DNA of 64,000 nucleotides from an uncultured Winogradskyella sp. (GCF_947498005.1 NZ_CANMIW010000003.1:310001-374000), one strand, 5' to 3'; counted from the stretch's first letter, positions 1 through 8,158 are shown. Program-made: numbers and translations. The notes: generated by a model not told the origin, from the sequence alone.

Positions 1-545
1 TCAGGTGTTATAATATAAATTCTATTTTTAGTTCTTTTTGTATTTACTACTTCAATGAATTGCAGAACTAAAGTGTCTTTTGATACAAGTTTTTTGACTT
101 TAATTAAATACTCTGAAATTAAGGCTCTTGATGGCAATATGATAATGATATCTCCTTGAGTTTCTTTAATTAATTCTTGAAATAAAAATGATTTACCAGC
201 ACTTGTTGGTGCTGAAAATGAAAAATTAGTATATTTTTTTATTGAAAGATACGCATCTGCTTGTATAGGAGTGAATTTGTGTCCTGTGTCTGAAATTATT
301 GTTTCAGCATATGCATTGTATATTGCTTCTATGAATGAATTTGGTTCTTCTGTTTTGTAAAACAAACCCATAAGAAACATTAGTTTAGATTCGTATTTCT
401 TAAAAGATTCGGCATTATATTTTTTCAAATACGATAAAGTTTCTAGATGGCTATTGTCAGTTGGACCATTTTTATGAAAATCATAAAGTATTTCTTTTAT
501 TAAATTTTCATCAAAACCTTGGTTGAATATTATTTCACTTAACAT
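1..545 (-). CDS. hamB: HamB-like DEAD/DEAH helicase of a Hachiman system (N-terminal part, cut by window edge)
   Basis: I translated the minus strand from the ATG at 545-543. The frame stays open for 181 codons to the window edge, so only the N-terminus is visible. It starts with a helical segment. A Q-motif-like stretch (KFTPIQADAY) follows, then Walker A (SAPTSAGKS), motif Ia (LPSRALISE) and a motif Ib-like ITP, the usual order of the first RecA domain of a superfamily 2 helicase. The start overlaps the end of hamA by 7 nt, so the two genes are translationally coupled. In Hachiman systems HamB is a DNA helicase that loads and releases the HamA nuclease on phage DNA. The DExH box and second RecA domain lie outside the window. 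The call rests on the helicase motifs plus the DUF1837 partner; the same pairing is also known as AbpAB in E. coli. Confidence 0.85.
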   Translation of the reverse strand, partial: MLSEIIFNQGFDENLIKEILYDFHKNGPTDNSHLETLSYLKKYNAESFKKYESKLMFLMGLFYKTEEPNSFIEAIYNAYAETIISDTGHKFTPIQADAYLSIKKYTNFSFSAPTSAGKSFLFQELIKETQGDIIIILPSRALISEYLIKVKKLVSKDTLVLQFIEVVNTKRTKNRIYIITP

Positions 546-1237
546 AGCTCAACTGCGATTAGATAAAGTTCATTATATTTAATAATCTCCTTTATTGGTT
601 CTGAATCAAGAGCATTATTAAGTGTATCAATTATGTTTTCATTATTATGTGAAAAAGCAGCTGAATATCCTTTTTTATTCTCTATGATATTTTGTTTGGT
701 TTTTGAATCTAAAAAAGGAAGTAATGATAGTAATTCAGCGCTATCTCTGTCTCCAATAAAATCAATTATTTGGTTAAAGGCTTTGGCTCTTGGAGTTCCT
801 TCTAGACTAAACTTAGCCTCTCCAAAAACTAAATAACTATTAGAGCTTATAGAGTGATAGTCAAAACCAGGGTTTCCTGTAATTTTTTCTTTGAGTAATT
901 CGGCTAATGGTATTAATTTATGCGAATGTTCAATTTCTAAAGCTTGTTGAGCTGCGTACGAAACAATAAATTCTCCAATTTCAGTATTTACATTTGAAGA
1001 TATTTTAGCAATTATTTCATTTACAATTTTATCAATAGTTTTTTTTGAAGTAGCTCTAAAAGTTATTTGAGAAATTTCATCAAGATTGTTTATCCAACTT
1101 GTATCACAAATATGTTCTTCAAACTTTTCAACAATTGGTCTAAAGTTTTTAATTTTTATATGGATACAATTAATTTGACAACTACTCCCAGTTGGTAACT
1201 TATTTAGGTACTTATTGTCAATTTTATTAATTTCCAT
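539..1237 (-). CDS. hamA: HamA-like DUF1837 nuclease effector of a Hachiman system
   Basis: The protein has 232 residues with no signal peptide or membrane segment, so it is cytoplasmic. It shows the DUF1837 pattern: acidic helix TEIGEF (residues 85-90), GFDYH with D126, then GEAK with E140 and K142. This is the E...D...ExK arrangement of PD-(D/E)xK nucleases. HamA is the nuclease effector of Hachiman anti-phage defence, held in check by the HamB helicase until DNA damage or phage replication intermediates appear. The helicase gene follows directly with a 7-nt overlap, the canonical hamA-hamB order. A putative activator palindrome lies upstream. At 232 residues it is slightly shorter than HamA proteins I recall. 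An alternative is a stand-alone DUF1837 nuclease, but the helicase partner argues against that. Confidence 0.85.
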   Translation of the reverse strand: MEINKIDNKYLNKLPTGSSCQINCIHIKIKNFRPIVEKFEEHICDTSWINNLDEISQITFRATSKKTIDKIVNEIIAKISSNVNTEIGEFIVSYAAQQALEIEHSHKLIPLAELLKEKITGNPGFDYHSISSNSYLVFGEAKFSLEGTPRAKAFNQIIDFIGDRDSAELLSLLPFLDSKTKQNIIENKKGYSAAFSHNNENIIDTLNNALDSEPIKEIIKYNELYLIAVELC

Positions 1238-1277
1238 CTCTATATCCTTGCTTCAATGCCTTGTCTCAAATGAAAAG

Positions 1278-1324
1278 CGAAGTTACCGATTTCAAAACAT
1301 AAAATCTATACGTAGAACTACGTA
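1278..1324 (-). promoter_or_regulatory. hamA promoter with 16-bp palindromic operator
   Basis: TACGTAGAACTACGTA at 1309-1324 is an inverted repeat with 7-bp arms. Reading on the minus strand, 23 nt separate it from TAACTTCG (1285-1278), a -7 box with one mismatch to TAnnTTTG. The hamA ATG is about 40 nt further on. A near-identical palindrome with the same 23-nt spacing precedes the lipoprotein gene starting at 9407. The position over the -33 region suggests an activator, perhaps a LuxR/NarL-type response regulator; that identity is inference. Confidence 0.5.
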
Positions 1325-1335
1325 TTTAACAAGAA

Positions 1336-1362
1336 AAATCCCAAGCCAAAGACTTAGGATTT
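1336..1362 (-). terminator. Rho-independent terminator, recurrent hairpin copy 1
   Basis: On the minus strand a 10-bp stem (AAATCCTAAG with one U-G wobble) closes a TCTTTGG loop and is followed by T-rich sequence. It lies 28 bp past the S9 peptidase stop. It is one of five almost identical hairpins between 1.3 and 8.9 kb. Confidence 0.8.
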
Positions 1363-1390
1363 CTATATTAATTAAAATTGGCACCTATTG

Positions 1391-3334
1391 TTATTTAGCT
1401 TCAATTTCAATACTTTCCGTTGTACCATCCATTGGCACATTTTCTTTTTTAAGATGTTTATCTAAAAACTTTAAAATTCTACTATAAGATTCTATTTGAT
1501 TTTCCTTTTTAATAAAACCATGCCCTTCATCTTCAAACAACACATATTCTACCGGAACACCGTTTTTTCTAACACCAGCTACAATTTCATCACTTTCTAC
1601 CTGCAACACCCTTGGGTCTTGAGCGCCTTGTAACACAATTAATGGTTTAGTAACTTTATCTGTATGAAATAAAGGCGAAATTTGTTTCAGCCTCACAGAA
1701 TCTGCAGAAAAAGGGTCTCCTAATTCTAGGTATAATGACTCTCTAAATGATTCCCAATATGGCGGAATACTCTTCATGGTACGTATCCAATTGGTCACAC
1801 CAAATAGGTTAACGCCAACATCAAACTCTTCTGGAGTATATGTTAATGCAGCCATAGTCATGTAACCACCATAAGATCCACCAATGATACCTATTTTGTC
1901 GCCATTAATTTCTGGTTGTGATGCTAACCAGTTTTTACCTTCTACACAATCTTGTAAATCTTTCTCTCCATGATTACGATCATCCATTTTAAAAAATGTT
2001 TTTCCGTAACCACTACTACCACGATTATTAACTGCTAAAACGGCATAACCATGATTAACCATATATTGAATAAGAGAACTAAACCCTTGACGAGACTGTC
2101 CACCAGGACCACCATGAACCCAAACCATTGCTGGCACTTTGTTTTCTACTGAAGCTTGATGTGGTAAATAATAAATAGCAGGAATTTCAACACCATCAAA
2201 CGATTTATAACGAATTACTTTTGCGGTTACTAAATCTTCTACATCTATAGCATCGTTAAGAACATTAGTTAGTTTATGTTGTTCTTTAGTTTCAATATTA
2301 TAGGTGTATAAATCTGAAGGCGAATTAGATCCACCAACATACATACGCATCCATTTTTCATCATCACTGAAACCAACACTTGTAATGCTCTTATCTTCAA
2401 AATCTGGCAAATCAATAGGTTTCATTGATTTAGAATCTAAGACTTCAATGGCATTTTTACCATCTTCGTTCACATAAACAATCATATATTTTCCTTTGGA
2501 GGTAAAACCACTTCCTACGATATCCCAAGGTTTTTCTAAAACTTTTTTCTTCGCTTTAGTTTCCAAATTATAAGACATTAAATAGGAGAATTCGTTACCA
2601 TCATCTGTTGTGTAATAGAACTTAGAATTATCTTTTGAGAAATCTTGAGATGAATTCTTACTTTGATTTTCGTTTATTTTAATCATTTCCTTAGTTTTTA
2701 CATCATAAAGAAATAAGTCGCTATCATTTGTGTTTATCGATTTAGTAAGTGCAAAATAATTTTCGTCACTTGACATTCCTGAAAAACTGAGCCCACTATC
2801 ATCTTGATAAATCATTTCAGACGTAAAATCATCAATAGACATTTTGTACACATCAAAATATTTCGGATTCCTTTTGTTAGAACCAATATATAAATACTGA
2901 TCATCATCTGACCAGCCATAAAAACTAGATTTCACACCTTTGTCTGGTGTAATATCTTTGATGTTTCCCTCTAAATCCCTTACAAATAAATGATCTATTT
3001 CGTCTCCATTACCATCTGCACTTAACAACATTCTATTGTCATTTGGGAAATAAGATTCTGCAAAAACCGAAGTACTATCAGAGGTTGTAATTGCAATCAA
3101 TTCTCCTCCTGTAGAAGGAACAATGTAAACATTATAGACTCCTGAACGATTACTAGATAAAAGTAAACTACTATTATCTGCAGAAAAGCTTCCACCTGTT
3201 ACAGCTTCGTTATCCATAAATTGTTCAATAGTATATTGCTTAATTTCGCGATTAACCATTGCATTGTCCGTTTTATTGTCTTTGCAAGAAAACAGGAGTA
3301 CAACTAAGCATAAACCTAAAATTTTTGTTTTCAT
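1391..3334 (-). CDS. S9 family prolyl oligopeptidase-type serine peptidase, lipoprotein
   Basis: The 647-residue protein starts with a lipoprotein signal (MKTKILGLCLVVLLFSC, lipobox Cys17), so it is exported and lipid-anchored. Residues about 40-370 are repeated strands with SADNSS, SDDD and SDENY-type turns, a WD40/PD40-like beta-propeller that restricts substrate size. The C-terminal alpha/beta-hydrolase domain carries GGSYGGYM with nucleophile Ser487, Asp573 (GAQDPRV) and His605 (DEGHGF). This is the dipeptidyl peptidase/acylaminoacyl peptidase branch of clan SC, and the length is normal. It probably trims peptides in the periplasm. A hairpin terminator follows, and the gene appears to be transcribed alone. 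Confidence 0.92.
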   Translation of the reverse strand: MKTKILGLCLVVLLFSCKDNKTDNAMVNREIKQYTIEQFMDNEAVTGGSFSADNSSLLLSSNRSGVYNVYIVPSTGGELIAITTSDSTSVFAESYFPNDNRMLLSADGNGDEIDHLFVRDLEGNIKDITPDKGVKSSFYGWSDDDQYLYIGSNKRNPKYFDVYKMSIDDFTSEMIYQDDSGLSFSGMSSDENYFALTKSINTNDSDLFLYDVKTKEMIKINENQSKNSSQDFSKDNSKFYYTTDDGNEFSYLMSYNLETKAKKKVLEKPWDIVGSGFTSKGKYMIVYVNEDGKNAIEVLDSKSMKPIDLPDFEDKSITSVGFSDDEKWMRMYVGGSNSPSDLYTYNIETKEQHKLTNVLNDAIDVEDLVTAKVIRYKSFDGVEIPAIYYLPHQASVENKVPAMVWVHGGPGGQSRQGFSSLIQYMVNHGYAVLAVNNRGSSGYGKTFFKMDDRNHGEKDLQDCVEGKNWLASQPEINGDKIGIIGGSYGGYMTMAALTYTPEEFDVGVNLFGVTNWIRTMKSIPPYWESFRESLYLELGDPFSADSVRLKQISPLFHTDKVTKPLIVLQGAQDPRVLQVESDEIVAGVRKNGVPVEYVLFEDEGHGFIKKENQIESYSRILKFLDKHLKKENVPMDGTTESIEIEAK

Positions 3335-3448
3335 AATATTAGTTTTTTGATTTTCACTTAAATGTACAACATTCTAATTAACAAGTGATTATAATCTTAT
3401 TTTAATTGATGTTGAATATCAATACGCAGTACATCATCTTTTTTGTAC

Positions 3449-3517
3449 AAAAAAATCCCAAGCCAAAGACTTAGGATTTAATATTATATTTCGTAACCTA
3501 TTTTATATTTTTCTAAT
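3449..3517. repeat. About 70-bp intergenic duplication, copy A
   Basis: This stretch holds terminator copy 2 and the following sequence up to the 3' end of the SGNH-like gene. It matches 6230-6297 at roughly 85-90% by eye, including TTTCGTAA and CTATTTTATATTTTTCTA. The shared block begins in the hairpin and stops at the gene ends, so a terminator-plus-3'UTR cassette was copied or homogenised. Confidence 0.7.
3453..3479 (-). terminator. Rho-independent terminator, recurrent hairpin copy 2
   Basis: Same stem and loop as copy 1, followed on the minus strand by a seven-base T run. It sits about 35 bp beyond the stop of the SGNH-like gene and ends the MBOAT/SGNH transcript. Confidence 0.8.
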
Positions 3518-4385
3518 TCTGAGTTTTGGCTATTGTATTTAAGTGAGAAATTAACTCCTTCGTAAACTTTTTTGCTCCAACACCATTTAAGTGATCAATA
3601 TTAAAAAAGAGCGAATCTGGGTAGTGATCTGTTGTTCTATCAAAAACTATATGGCTTTTACTGTACTTTATATTTAGTCTTAAATATTCTTCCATAATGT
3701 CAATTGGAATCTCATTTATATATTTTTTATGCAAAGGATGACTTGTAAGCACTAATGATATATTTTTAACTTGACACAAATCAACAATTGAATCTAAGTA
3801 ATTTTTTGAAATCTCTGAAACTTGCAACTCTTTTCTACCATCAAAATAGTGCGTTTTTACTGTTTTTTTCCATTTAGAAAAATTAGTAGACGTACTTTCA
3901 TTTGAAAATTTTGATAAATATATGATATGATTCTGCTTTGGATAAAATGCAGTTTGTTTCCACAAAACTTGACGATAAATCGAATAATCTATTAAAGGAG
4001 TATCAAATTCAATTATAGGGTAAGCTCTTTTCATCATTTCATTAACCCATGGTTGACGTGTAAATTTAAAATCATTGAATTGAGAAATATTATGTGGAGC
4101 AAAACCAAGAATCAAAGTATCCGGCTTGATAGTATTCAATATTTTTTTAAGTTTCCAAAAGGTTAAAACATAAGGCTCTGCAGTTTGCGAAATATTTTGA
4201 GCGTTGCTAAAATAATTCTCATTAATACTTAACTGTGGATGTGAATCTCCAGCTATGAGAACATTTTTATAAGTCATTGGCAACTCTTCATTGACATAAA
4301 TAAATCTATTAATAAGCATATTTGCACCAAAGTATATGGATGGAATTGCTAAGAAAATTATTAAACTTTTTATGAATTTTTTCAT
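3513..4385 (-). CDS. SGNH-fold partner of the MBOAT O-acyltransferase (AlgJ/DltD-like)
   Basis: This 290-residue protein has an N-terminal membrane anchor (residues about 5-25) and then an extracytoplasmic domain. AGDSH (45-49) gives a GDS-type nucleophile, Ser48. Near the C-terminus NIDHLNGVGAKKFT holds an Asp264-His265 pair of the DHLN type seen in SGNH proteins that accompany MBOAT enzymes. Its start lies 2 nt after the stop of the AlgI-like gene, so the two are co-translated. In alginate and D-alanyl systems such partners take the acyl group from the membrane enzyme and place it on an extracellular polymer. The acceptor here is unknown, and no polysaccharide synthase is nearby. Overall similarity looks low, so the call leans on the motifs and the neighbour. 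Confidence 0.7.
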   Translation of the reverse strand: MKKFIKSLIIFLAIPSIYFGANMLINRFIYVNEELPMTYKNVLIAGDSHPQLSINENYFSNAQNISQTAEPYVLTFWKLKKILNTIKPDTLILGFAPHNISQFNDFKFTRQPWVNEMMKRAYPIIEFDTPLIDYSIYRQVLWKQTAFYPKQNHIIYLSKFSNESTSTNFSKWKKTVKTHYFDGRKELQVSEISKNYLDSIVDLCQVKNISLVLTSHPLHKKYINEIPIDIMEEYLRLNIKYSKSHIVFDRTTDHYPDSLFFNIDHLNGVGAKKFTKELISHLNTIAKTQN

Positions 4386-4387
4386 AC

Positions 4388-5836
4388 TTAGAATTGAAAA
4401 TAAATAAACTCTTGTTCCCTACCTCCAAACCAGAGTATCGCCATCACGATAGCGTAATAAAATATATACCTTAAAGGTTTTACCCATTTAAAACCAATTG
4501 TTTGTATTGCAAATTGACCTTCTCTTCCAACCCATTCAATTAATACGAAAATTCCAATAAGAATTATCGTCGGGATTGCTAAGCTACCATTTACAAAATA
4601 TGGAAGAGCAAAAACCTGTGTAGAAAATATTTTACTAATAATTTCAAATGCGTGATGAATGTTCTCAGCTCTGAAAAATATCCATGCAAAAACTACTAGA
4701 GAGAAAGTCATAAACATACTAAACAACTCCTTTAGTGATGGGAAATTTTTACCTTCGGCAATACTATCAATAAATGTTCTGTTTTTATTTAACAAAAGTA
4801 ATGGCAAAAAATAAATTGTATTTAAAGCTCCCCAAGCAATAAATGTCCAATTTGCTCCATGCCAAAAGCCGCTGACTATAAAAATAATAAATGTATTTCT
4901 AACTTTCATCCAAGTCCCACCTCGACTTCCTCCTAAAGGAATATATAAATAATCCCTAAACCAAGTTGAGAGGGATATATGCCAACGTCTCCAAAACTCA
5001 GCCATATCCCTTGAAAAATAGGGGAAGTTAAAGTTCTGCATTAGGTCAAAACCAAATAGTCGCGATGTACCAATAGCTATATCTGAATAACCTGAAAAAT
5101 CCCCATAAATTTGAAACGTAAAAAATATAGCGCCAAGGATTAAAGTGCTTCCGTTTAAATCAGCGGAATTATTAAATATCTGGTTTGCAAATTCAGCACA
5201 ATTGTCAGCAATGACAATTTTCTTAAATAAACCCCAAAGAATTTGGCGTAATCCATCAACAGCTTTTATATATTCAAATTTTCGCTTTCTATTAAACTGA
5301 GGTAGTAAGTGAGTTGCTCTTTCTATTGGCCCTGCAACCAATTGTGGAAAAAAACTAACAAAGGATGAAAATGCAATAAAGTCCTTTGTAGGTGTTAATT
5401 TTCGTTTATAAACATCTATTGTATAACTCAAGGTTTGAAACGTATAAAAGCTGATTCCTACTGGTAAAATAATATGTAAAGAATTCGCTTTTATATTTGA
5501 TCCAAAAAACGAAAAGACAGTGACGAAATTTTCAAGAAAGAAATTATAATATTTAAAAAAGCCTAAAAACCCTAGGTTCACTAAAATACTTGTCCAAAGT
5601 AAAATTTTTCTCTTAGTTTGATTTTCTTCTTTATTAAGTTTTTGGCCAATAGTGTAATCAACAATTGTACTGAATAAAATCAACAATAAAAACCTCCAAT
5701 CCCACCAACCGTAAAAAAAATAACTTGATGCAACTATTAGAAAATTTTGAAGTTTTAAACTTTTATTAAATACAAACCAATATAGGATAAAAACTATAGG
5801 TAAGAAAACAGCAAAGTCTATTGAGTTAAATAACAT
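4388..5836 (-). CDS. MBOAT family membrane O-acyltransferase (AlgI-like)
   Basis: A polytopic protein of 482 residues with about 10 or more hydrophobic segments. It carries the MBOAT signatures PVGISFYTFQTLSY (125-138), VAGPIER (167-173), FWRRWHISLS with His286, LYIPLGGSRGG (297-307) and GFWHGANW with the invariant His326. The enzyme moves an acyl group, usually acetyl, across the inner membrane for O-acylation of an exopolysaccharide or cell-wall polymer. The length matches the family. It forms a two-gene unit with the SGNH protein 2 nt downstream. The missing polymer genes mean the substrate cannot be named. Confidence 0.93.
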   Translation of the reverse strand: MLFNSIDFAVFLPIVFILYWFVFNKSLKLQNFLIVASSYFFYGWWDWRFLLLILFSTIVDYTIGQKLNKEENQTKRKILLWTSILVNLGFLGFFKYYNFFLENFVTVFSFFGSNIKANSLHIILPVGISFYTFQTLSYTIDVYKRKLTPTKDFIAFSSFVSFFPQLVAGPIERATHLLPQFNRKRKFEYIKAVDGLRQILWGLFKKIVIADNCAEFANQIFNNSADLNGSTLILGAIFFTFQIYGDFSGYSDIAIGTSRLFGFDLMQNFNFPYFSRDMAEFWRRWHISLSTWFRDYLYIPLGGSRGGTWMKVRNTFIIFIVSGFWHGANWTFIAWGALNTIYFLPLLLLNKNRTFIDSIAEGKNFPSLKELFSMFMTFSLVVFAWIFFRAENIHHAFEIISKIFSTQVFALPYFVNGSLAIPTIILIGIFVLIEWVGREGQFAIQTIGFKWVKPLRYIFYYAIVMAILWFGGREQEFIYFQF

Positions 5837-6002
5837 TATTATCTTTTATGCTTTATTGTTAATCTTTAAATTGATAGTTAATTCATTAGATCCAAAACTA
5901 TAATGTGAGTCCGTTTAAACATCTATTTGCGTTTGCAAATGTAGAGAATTTGAAAAAATAAATGTCATTTTAATTATCATAACTTTTTAAAGTATTTATT
6001 CG

Positions 6003-6152
6003 TTAAATCGTCAAAATCAATTCATCAGATATAGTTATTTTCAAATTTTCCCTTCCTATTAAATTAAGCATTTTTTCAGGATCAATTGTTGTTTTCAAAA
6101 CATGGTATTCTAAATCAGGATCCACATTTTTTCTTAATTCTTCAAAATTCAT
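6003..6152 (-). CDS. Possible small hypothetical protein (49 aa)
   Basis: An open frame of 49 codons runs from ATG at 6152 to TAA at 6003. The product begins MNFEELRKNVDPD and ends DELILTI. It is soluble and rich in charged residues, with codon use like its neighbours. I recognise no family. It could be an intact small protein or the remnant of a longer gene; no Shine-Dalgarno site or promoter helps decide. Confidence 0.4.
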   Translation of the reverse strand: MNFEELRKNVDPDLEYHVLKTTIDPEKMLNLIGRENLKITISDELILTI

Positions 6153-6229
6153 TTTACAGTCTATTTTATTCAACAAAAGTAAATTAATCGTAATATTTTA
6201 AAAATCAAACTTATAAACAGTTATAAACA

Positions 6230-6297
6230 AGAAAAATCCTAAGCCAAAGACTCAGGATTCAATATAACATTTCGTAATCTATTTTATATTTTTCTAT
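6230..6297. repeat. About 70-bp intergenic duplication, copy B
   Basis: Counterpart of 3449-3517. Both copies include the recurrent terminator and run to the stop region of the upstream minus-strand gene. Confidence 0.7.
6234..6260 (-). terminator. Rho-independent terminator, recurrent hairpin copy 3
   Basis: Stem AAATCCTAAG paired with CTCAGGATT around a CCAAAGA loop (plus-strand reading), with a T run on the minus strand. It ends the transcript of the 123-residue protein gene. Confidence 0.75.
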
Positions 6298-6299
6298 AG

Positions 6300-6671
6300 T
6301 TAAGTTACATTTTTAAAAGTAGGATAGTTCTCGGTAATACTACCAACACCTTTTTTATTCATTTTAAAAACCACATCTTTTTTTGTTGTAAACAATAACA
6401 CAGATAAAAAAGAGGATTTTAAATGCTGCTTTACAATAGGCAAAGCGTCTTCTAAAGTCATTTCTTCTTCTATATCTTCGGTTTCTCGTGGTCTAAAGCT
6501 ATACTTTAATATGACTTTAAAGTCGTCTTCTGCATAGATTGGCCTTAAGAAAATGTTTTTTAATTCCGGTTTACCAATGGTTTTTGCCATGGTTAATTTT
6601 GCAAAGGTTTTAGCTTCTATGCTTTCTTTTACTTGTTCCCAGAACTCATTAAATACATCTTGGTAGGTCAT
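6300..6671 (-). CDS. Conserved-looking hypothetical protein (123 aa)
   Basis: A small soluble protein without signal peptide or membrane segment. The N-terminal half is helical and acidic (RETEDIEEEMTLEDALPIVKQH, residues 62-83, given here in two parts: RETEDIEEEM and TLEDALPIVKQH). The C-terminal half is a beta-rich block with SVLLFT (90-95) and KGVGSITEN (107-115). I do not recognise the family. A decayed second copy of its last 35-40 codons lies at 8686-8817, where both blocks are kept. That shows the C-terminal part is a conserved module and that the locus has undergone duplication. It sits between the SatD/DUF3307 pair and a terminator. Confidence 0.75.
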   Translation of the reverse strand: MTYQDVFNEFWEQVKESIEAKTFAKLTMAKTIGKPELKNIFLRPIYAEDDFKVILKYSFRPRETEDIEEEMTLEDALPIVKQHLKSSFLSVLLFTTKKDVVFKMNKKGVGSITENYPTFKNVT

Positions 6672-6729
6672 AGATTTTATTATTTATACTGGTTTGTCTC
6701 TATTTGTGGTGTTTGTTTATAATTGAATT

Positions 6730-7446
6730 TTACACTAAGGTTATAACATATTTATACAACAAGCCTATAAATATGGCCATACCAAAGCTTATTAATGTAC
6801 CTATAAGCATGTATTCGGTAAGCTTTCTGTCTTTAGCTCTAGATAAATCGCCAAATCTAAATACGGATTTTGCCGCAATAAGCAACCCAATGGCACTCCA
6901 CTGATTTAGTAATATAAAACTAAACACAAATAGACGTTCTAAAATACCAATGTATTTACCTGCGCTTTCTAATGAGTCCTCAGAATTATCTTCTTCTAAA
7001 CTCCACTTTCCCATTAACATTTTCATAATGATAGAGGACACAGAAGTTATTAATAACAATGCAAGCAGTAATAACAAGGCTTCTTTAGAATATAATTTTT
7101 CAATATCTAAGCTATAAGGCGCTTTAAAATAAACGACAGCACCTATAATTAGTATATGAAGTATTTGATCTACAAAAAACAGCCATCTGGTATTAGCTTT
7201 TGCCTCGAGATTTATTTTAATGATATCAATGACCAAATGACTAATAACTATGATTATAAAATAGGGTAAAAACGACCAATTGAATTGAAACAGTACTAAT
7301 AATGCTGCAAAATGAACTAAACCATGAACGTATAAGTATTTTGATTTATGCTTTTTATCCTTTTTATCTTTTACCCAACTGTTTGGCTGTAAAACAAAGT
7401 CTCCAATGATATGTGCGATTAAAAATTTAGTAAATAAGAGTATCAT
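6730..7446 (-). CDS. DUF3307 family integral membrane protein
   Basis: This 238-residue protein has about six hydrophobic segments. The N-terminus holds the family pattern HIIGDFVLQPNSWVKDK (residues 12-28), with conserved HxxGDF, and VHGLVHF follows. ISHLVIDIIKI and FFVDQILHI supply further His/Asp residues inside the membrane. The function of DUF3307 is not established. The start codon overlaps the satD stop (TAATG), so the pair is co-translated, a coupling I know from other Bacteroidota. SatD probably controls or works with this membrane protein. Confidence 0.85.
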   Translation of the reverse strand: MILLFTKFLIAHIIGDFVLQPNSWVKDKKDKKHKSKYLYVHGLVHFAALLVLFQFNWSFLPYFIIIVISHLVIDIIKINLEAKANTRWLFFVDQILHILIIGAVVYFKAPYSLDIEKLYSKEALLLLLALLLITSVSSIIMKMLMGKWSLEEDNSEDSLESAGKYIGILERLFVFSFILLNQWSAIGLLIAAKSVFRFGDLSRAKDRKLTEYMLIGTLISFGMAIFIGLLYKYVITLV

Positions 7447-8042
7447 TATTGAGCGATTTTTGCTTTATAAAAATTGTTCATAGTCATTATTTCTTCAAAA
7501 CCTCCTCTTTTTAAAGCTTCACTAATACTACTTTGAGATTTATTGAGGAGTTGCGCTAAATCTTCTTGTTTTTTATCGGAATGCTCTAAAGTTGTTGTAA
7601 TTACTTTAGCCACTGTACTACTCCAGTTATTTGCCGTTAACAATGCTAAACTAAGCATAATATTAATAGATTCATTGAAATTTTGGTCCGTTGTTTTTAT
7701 GGCTAAGGTTTGCTTTTTTAAGGCTTCAAAGCAATCACCAGACATTATATATGCAGACCCATTAGATTCTGTTATTTTGCTAGATGCATAGGTTTCTTCA
7801 CCTATACCAATGGCCATCCTAACATCTTGTGATTTTAGTTGTTTAATTGTTGCTTTAATATGCATAGCTGCAAGTAATGCTTTTTGTGGTGCTATTGAAA
7901 GCTGAAAACTATCGCCTCTAAATATCTCCCAACTATTAGATTCTTTGCCATAATAATTAAGCGTTTTTTTTAGAGGTGCTAACCAACGCTCTGTATCTAT
8001 CTCTCTAGAATTGATGATATCTCCTGTGATTACTGCAATCAT
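7446..8042 (-). CDS. SatD family protein, probable autoregulator with C-terminal HTH
   Basis: A soluble 198-residue protein. The N-terminus MIAVITGDIINSR and the segment EIFRGDSFQLSI match the SatD family, named from the streptococcal sat (secretion and acid tolerance) locus. The C-terminus (about residues 157-185) reads LAQLLNKSQSSISEALKRGG, a helix-turn-helix with a recognition-helix-like SQSSISEALKR. The gene is the first of a two-gene operon with DUF3307. Directly upstream is a regular array of TATCGG palindromes, one filling the spacer between the -33 and -7 boxes, so I infer autorepression. The signal it senses is unknown. Confidence 0.85.
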   Translation of the reverse strand: MIAVITGDIINSREIDTERWLAPLKKTLNYYGKESNSWEIFRGDSFQLSIAPQKALLAAMHIKATIKQLKSQDVRMAIGIGEETYASSKITESNGSAYIMSGDCFEALKKQTLAIKTTDQNFNESINIMLSLALLTANNWSSTVAKVITTTLEHSDKKQEDLAQLLNKSQSSISEALKRGGFEEIMTMNNFYKAKIAQ

Positions 8043-8058
8043 TTTTCTTGGTTTTACA

Positions 8059-8140
8059 CAAATATATCGGTTTTTTAGCCAATATACAACTTTATCGGCT
8101 TAATAACCGATATTTTTAATTATCGGATTTGTAACAGATA
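8059..8140 (-). promoter_or_regulatory. satD promoter and three tandem 20-bp operator palindromes
   Basis: Three sites of the form TATCGG-N8-CCGATA lie at 8065-8084 (right half CCAATA), 8093-8112 (perfect) and 8121-8140 (right half CAGATA). Their starts are exactly 28 bp apart, so half-sites alternate every 14 bp. The minus-strand promoter is TATATTTG (8066-8059) with GTTG (8090-8087) 20 nt upstream. The first palindrome fills that spacer, the geometry of a repressor site. SatD itself is the likely ligand. Confidence 0.8.
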
Positions 8141-8158
8141 ATTAAAAGTGGAATAAAA

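Larger units (their letters stand above)
5837..6299. other. Intergenic stretch with a small ORF and a terminator
   Basis: These 463 bp separate two minus-strand units. They hold the upstream region of the MBOAT gene (5837-6000, no clear promoter seen), a possible 49-codon gene (6003-6152), and terminator copy 3 within duplication copy B (6230-6297). Confidence 0.6.

Noticed and set aside
1215..1487. Plus-strand ORF of 90 codons over the S9 peptidase terminator
   Set aside because: It spans the hamA promoter palindrome and a hairpin terminator and reads antisense into the peptidase; no protein features.
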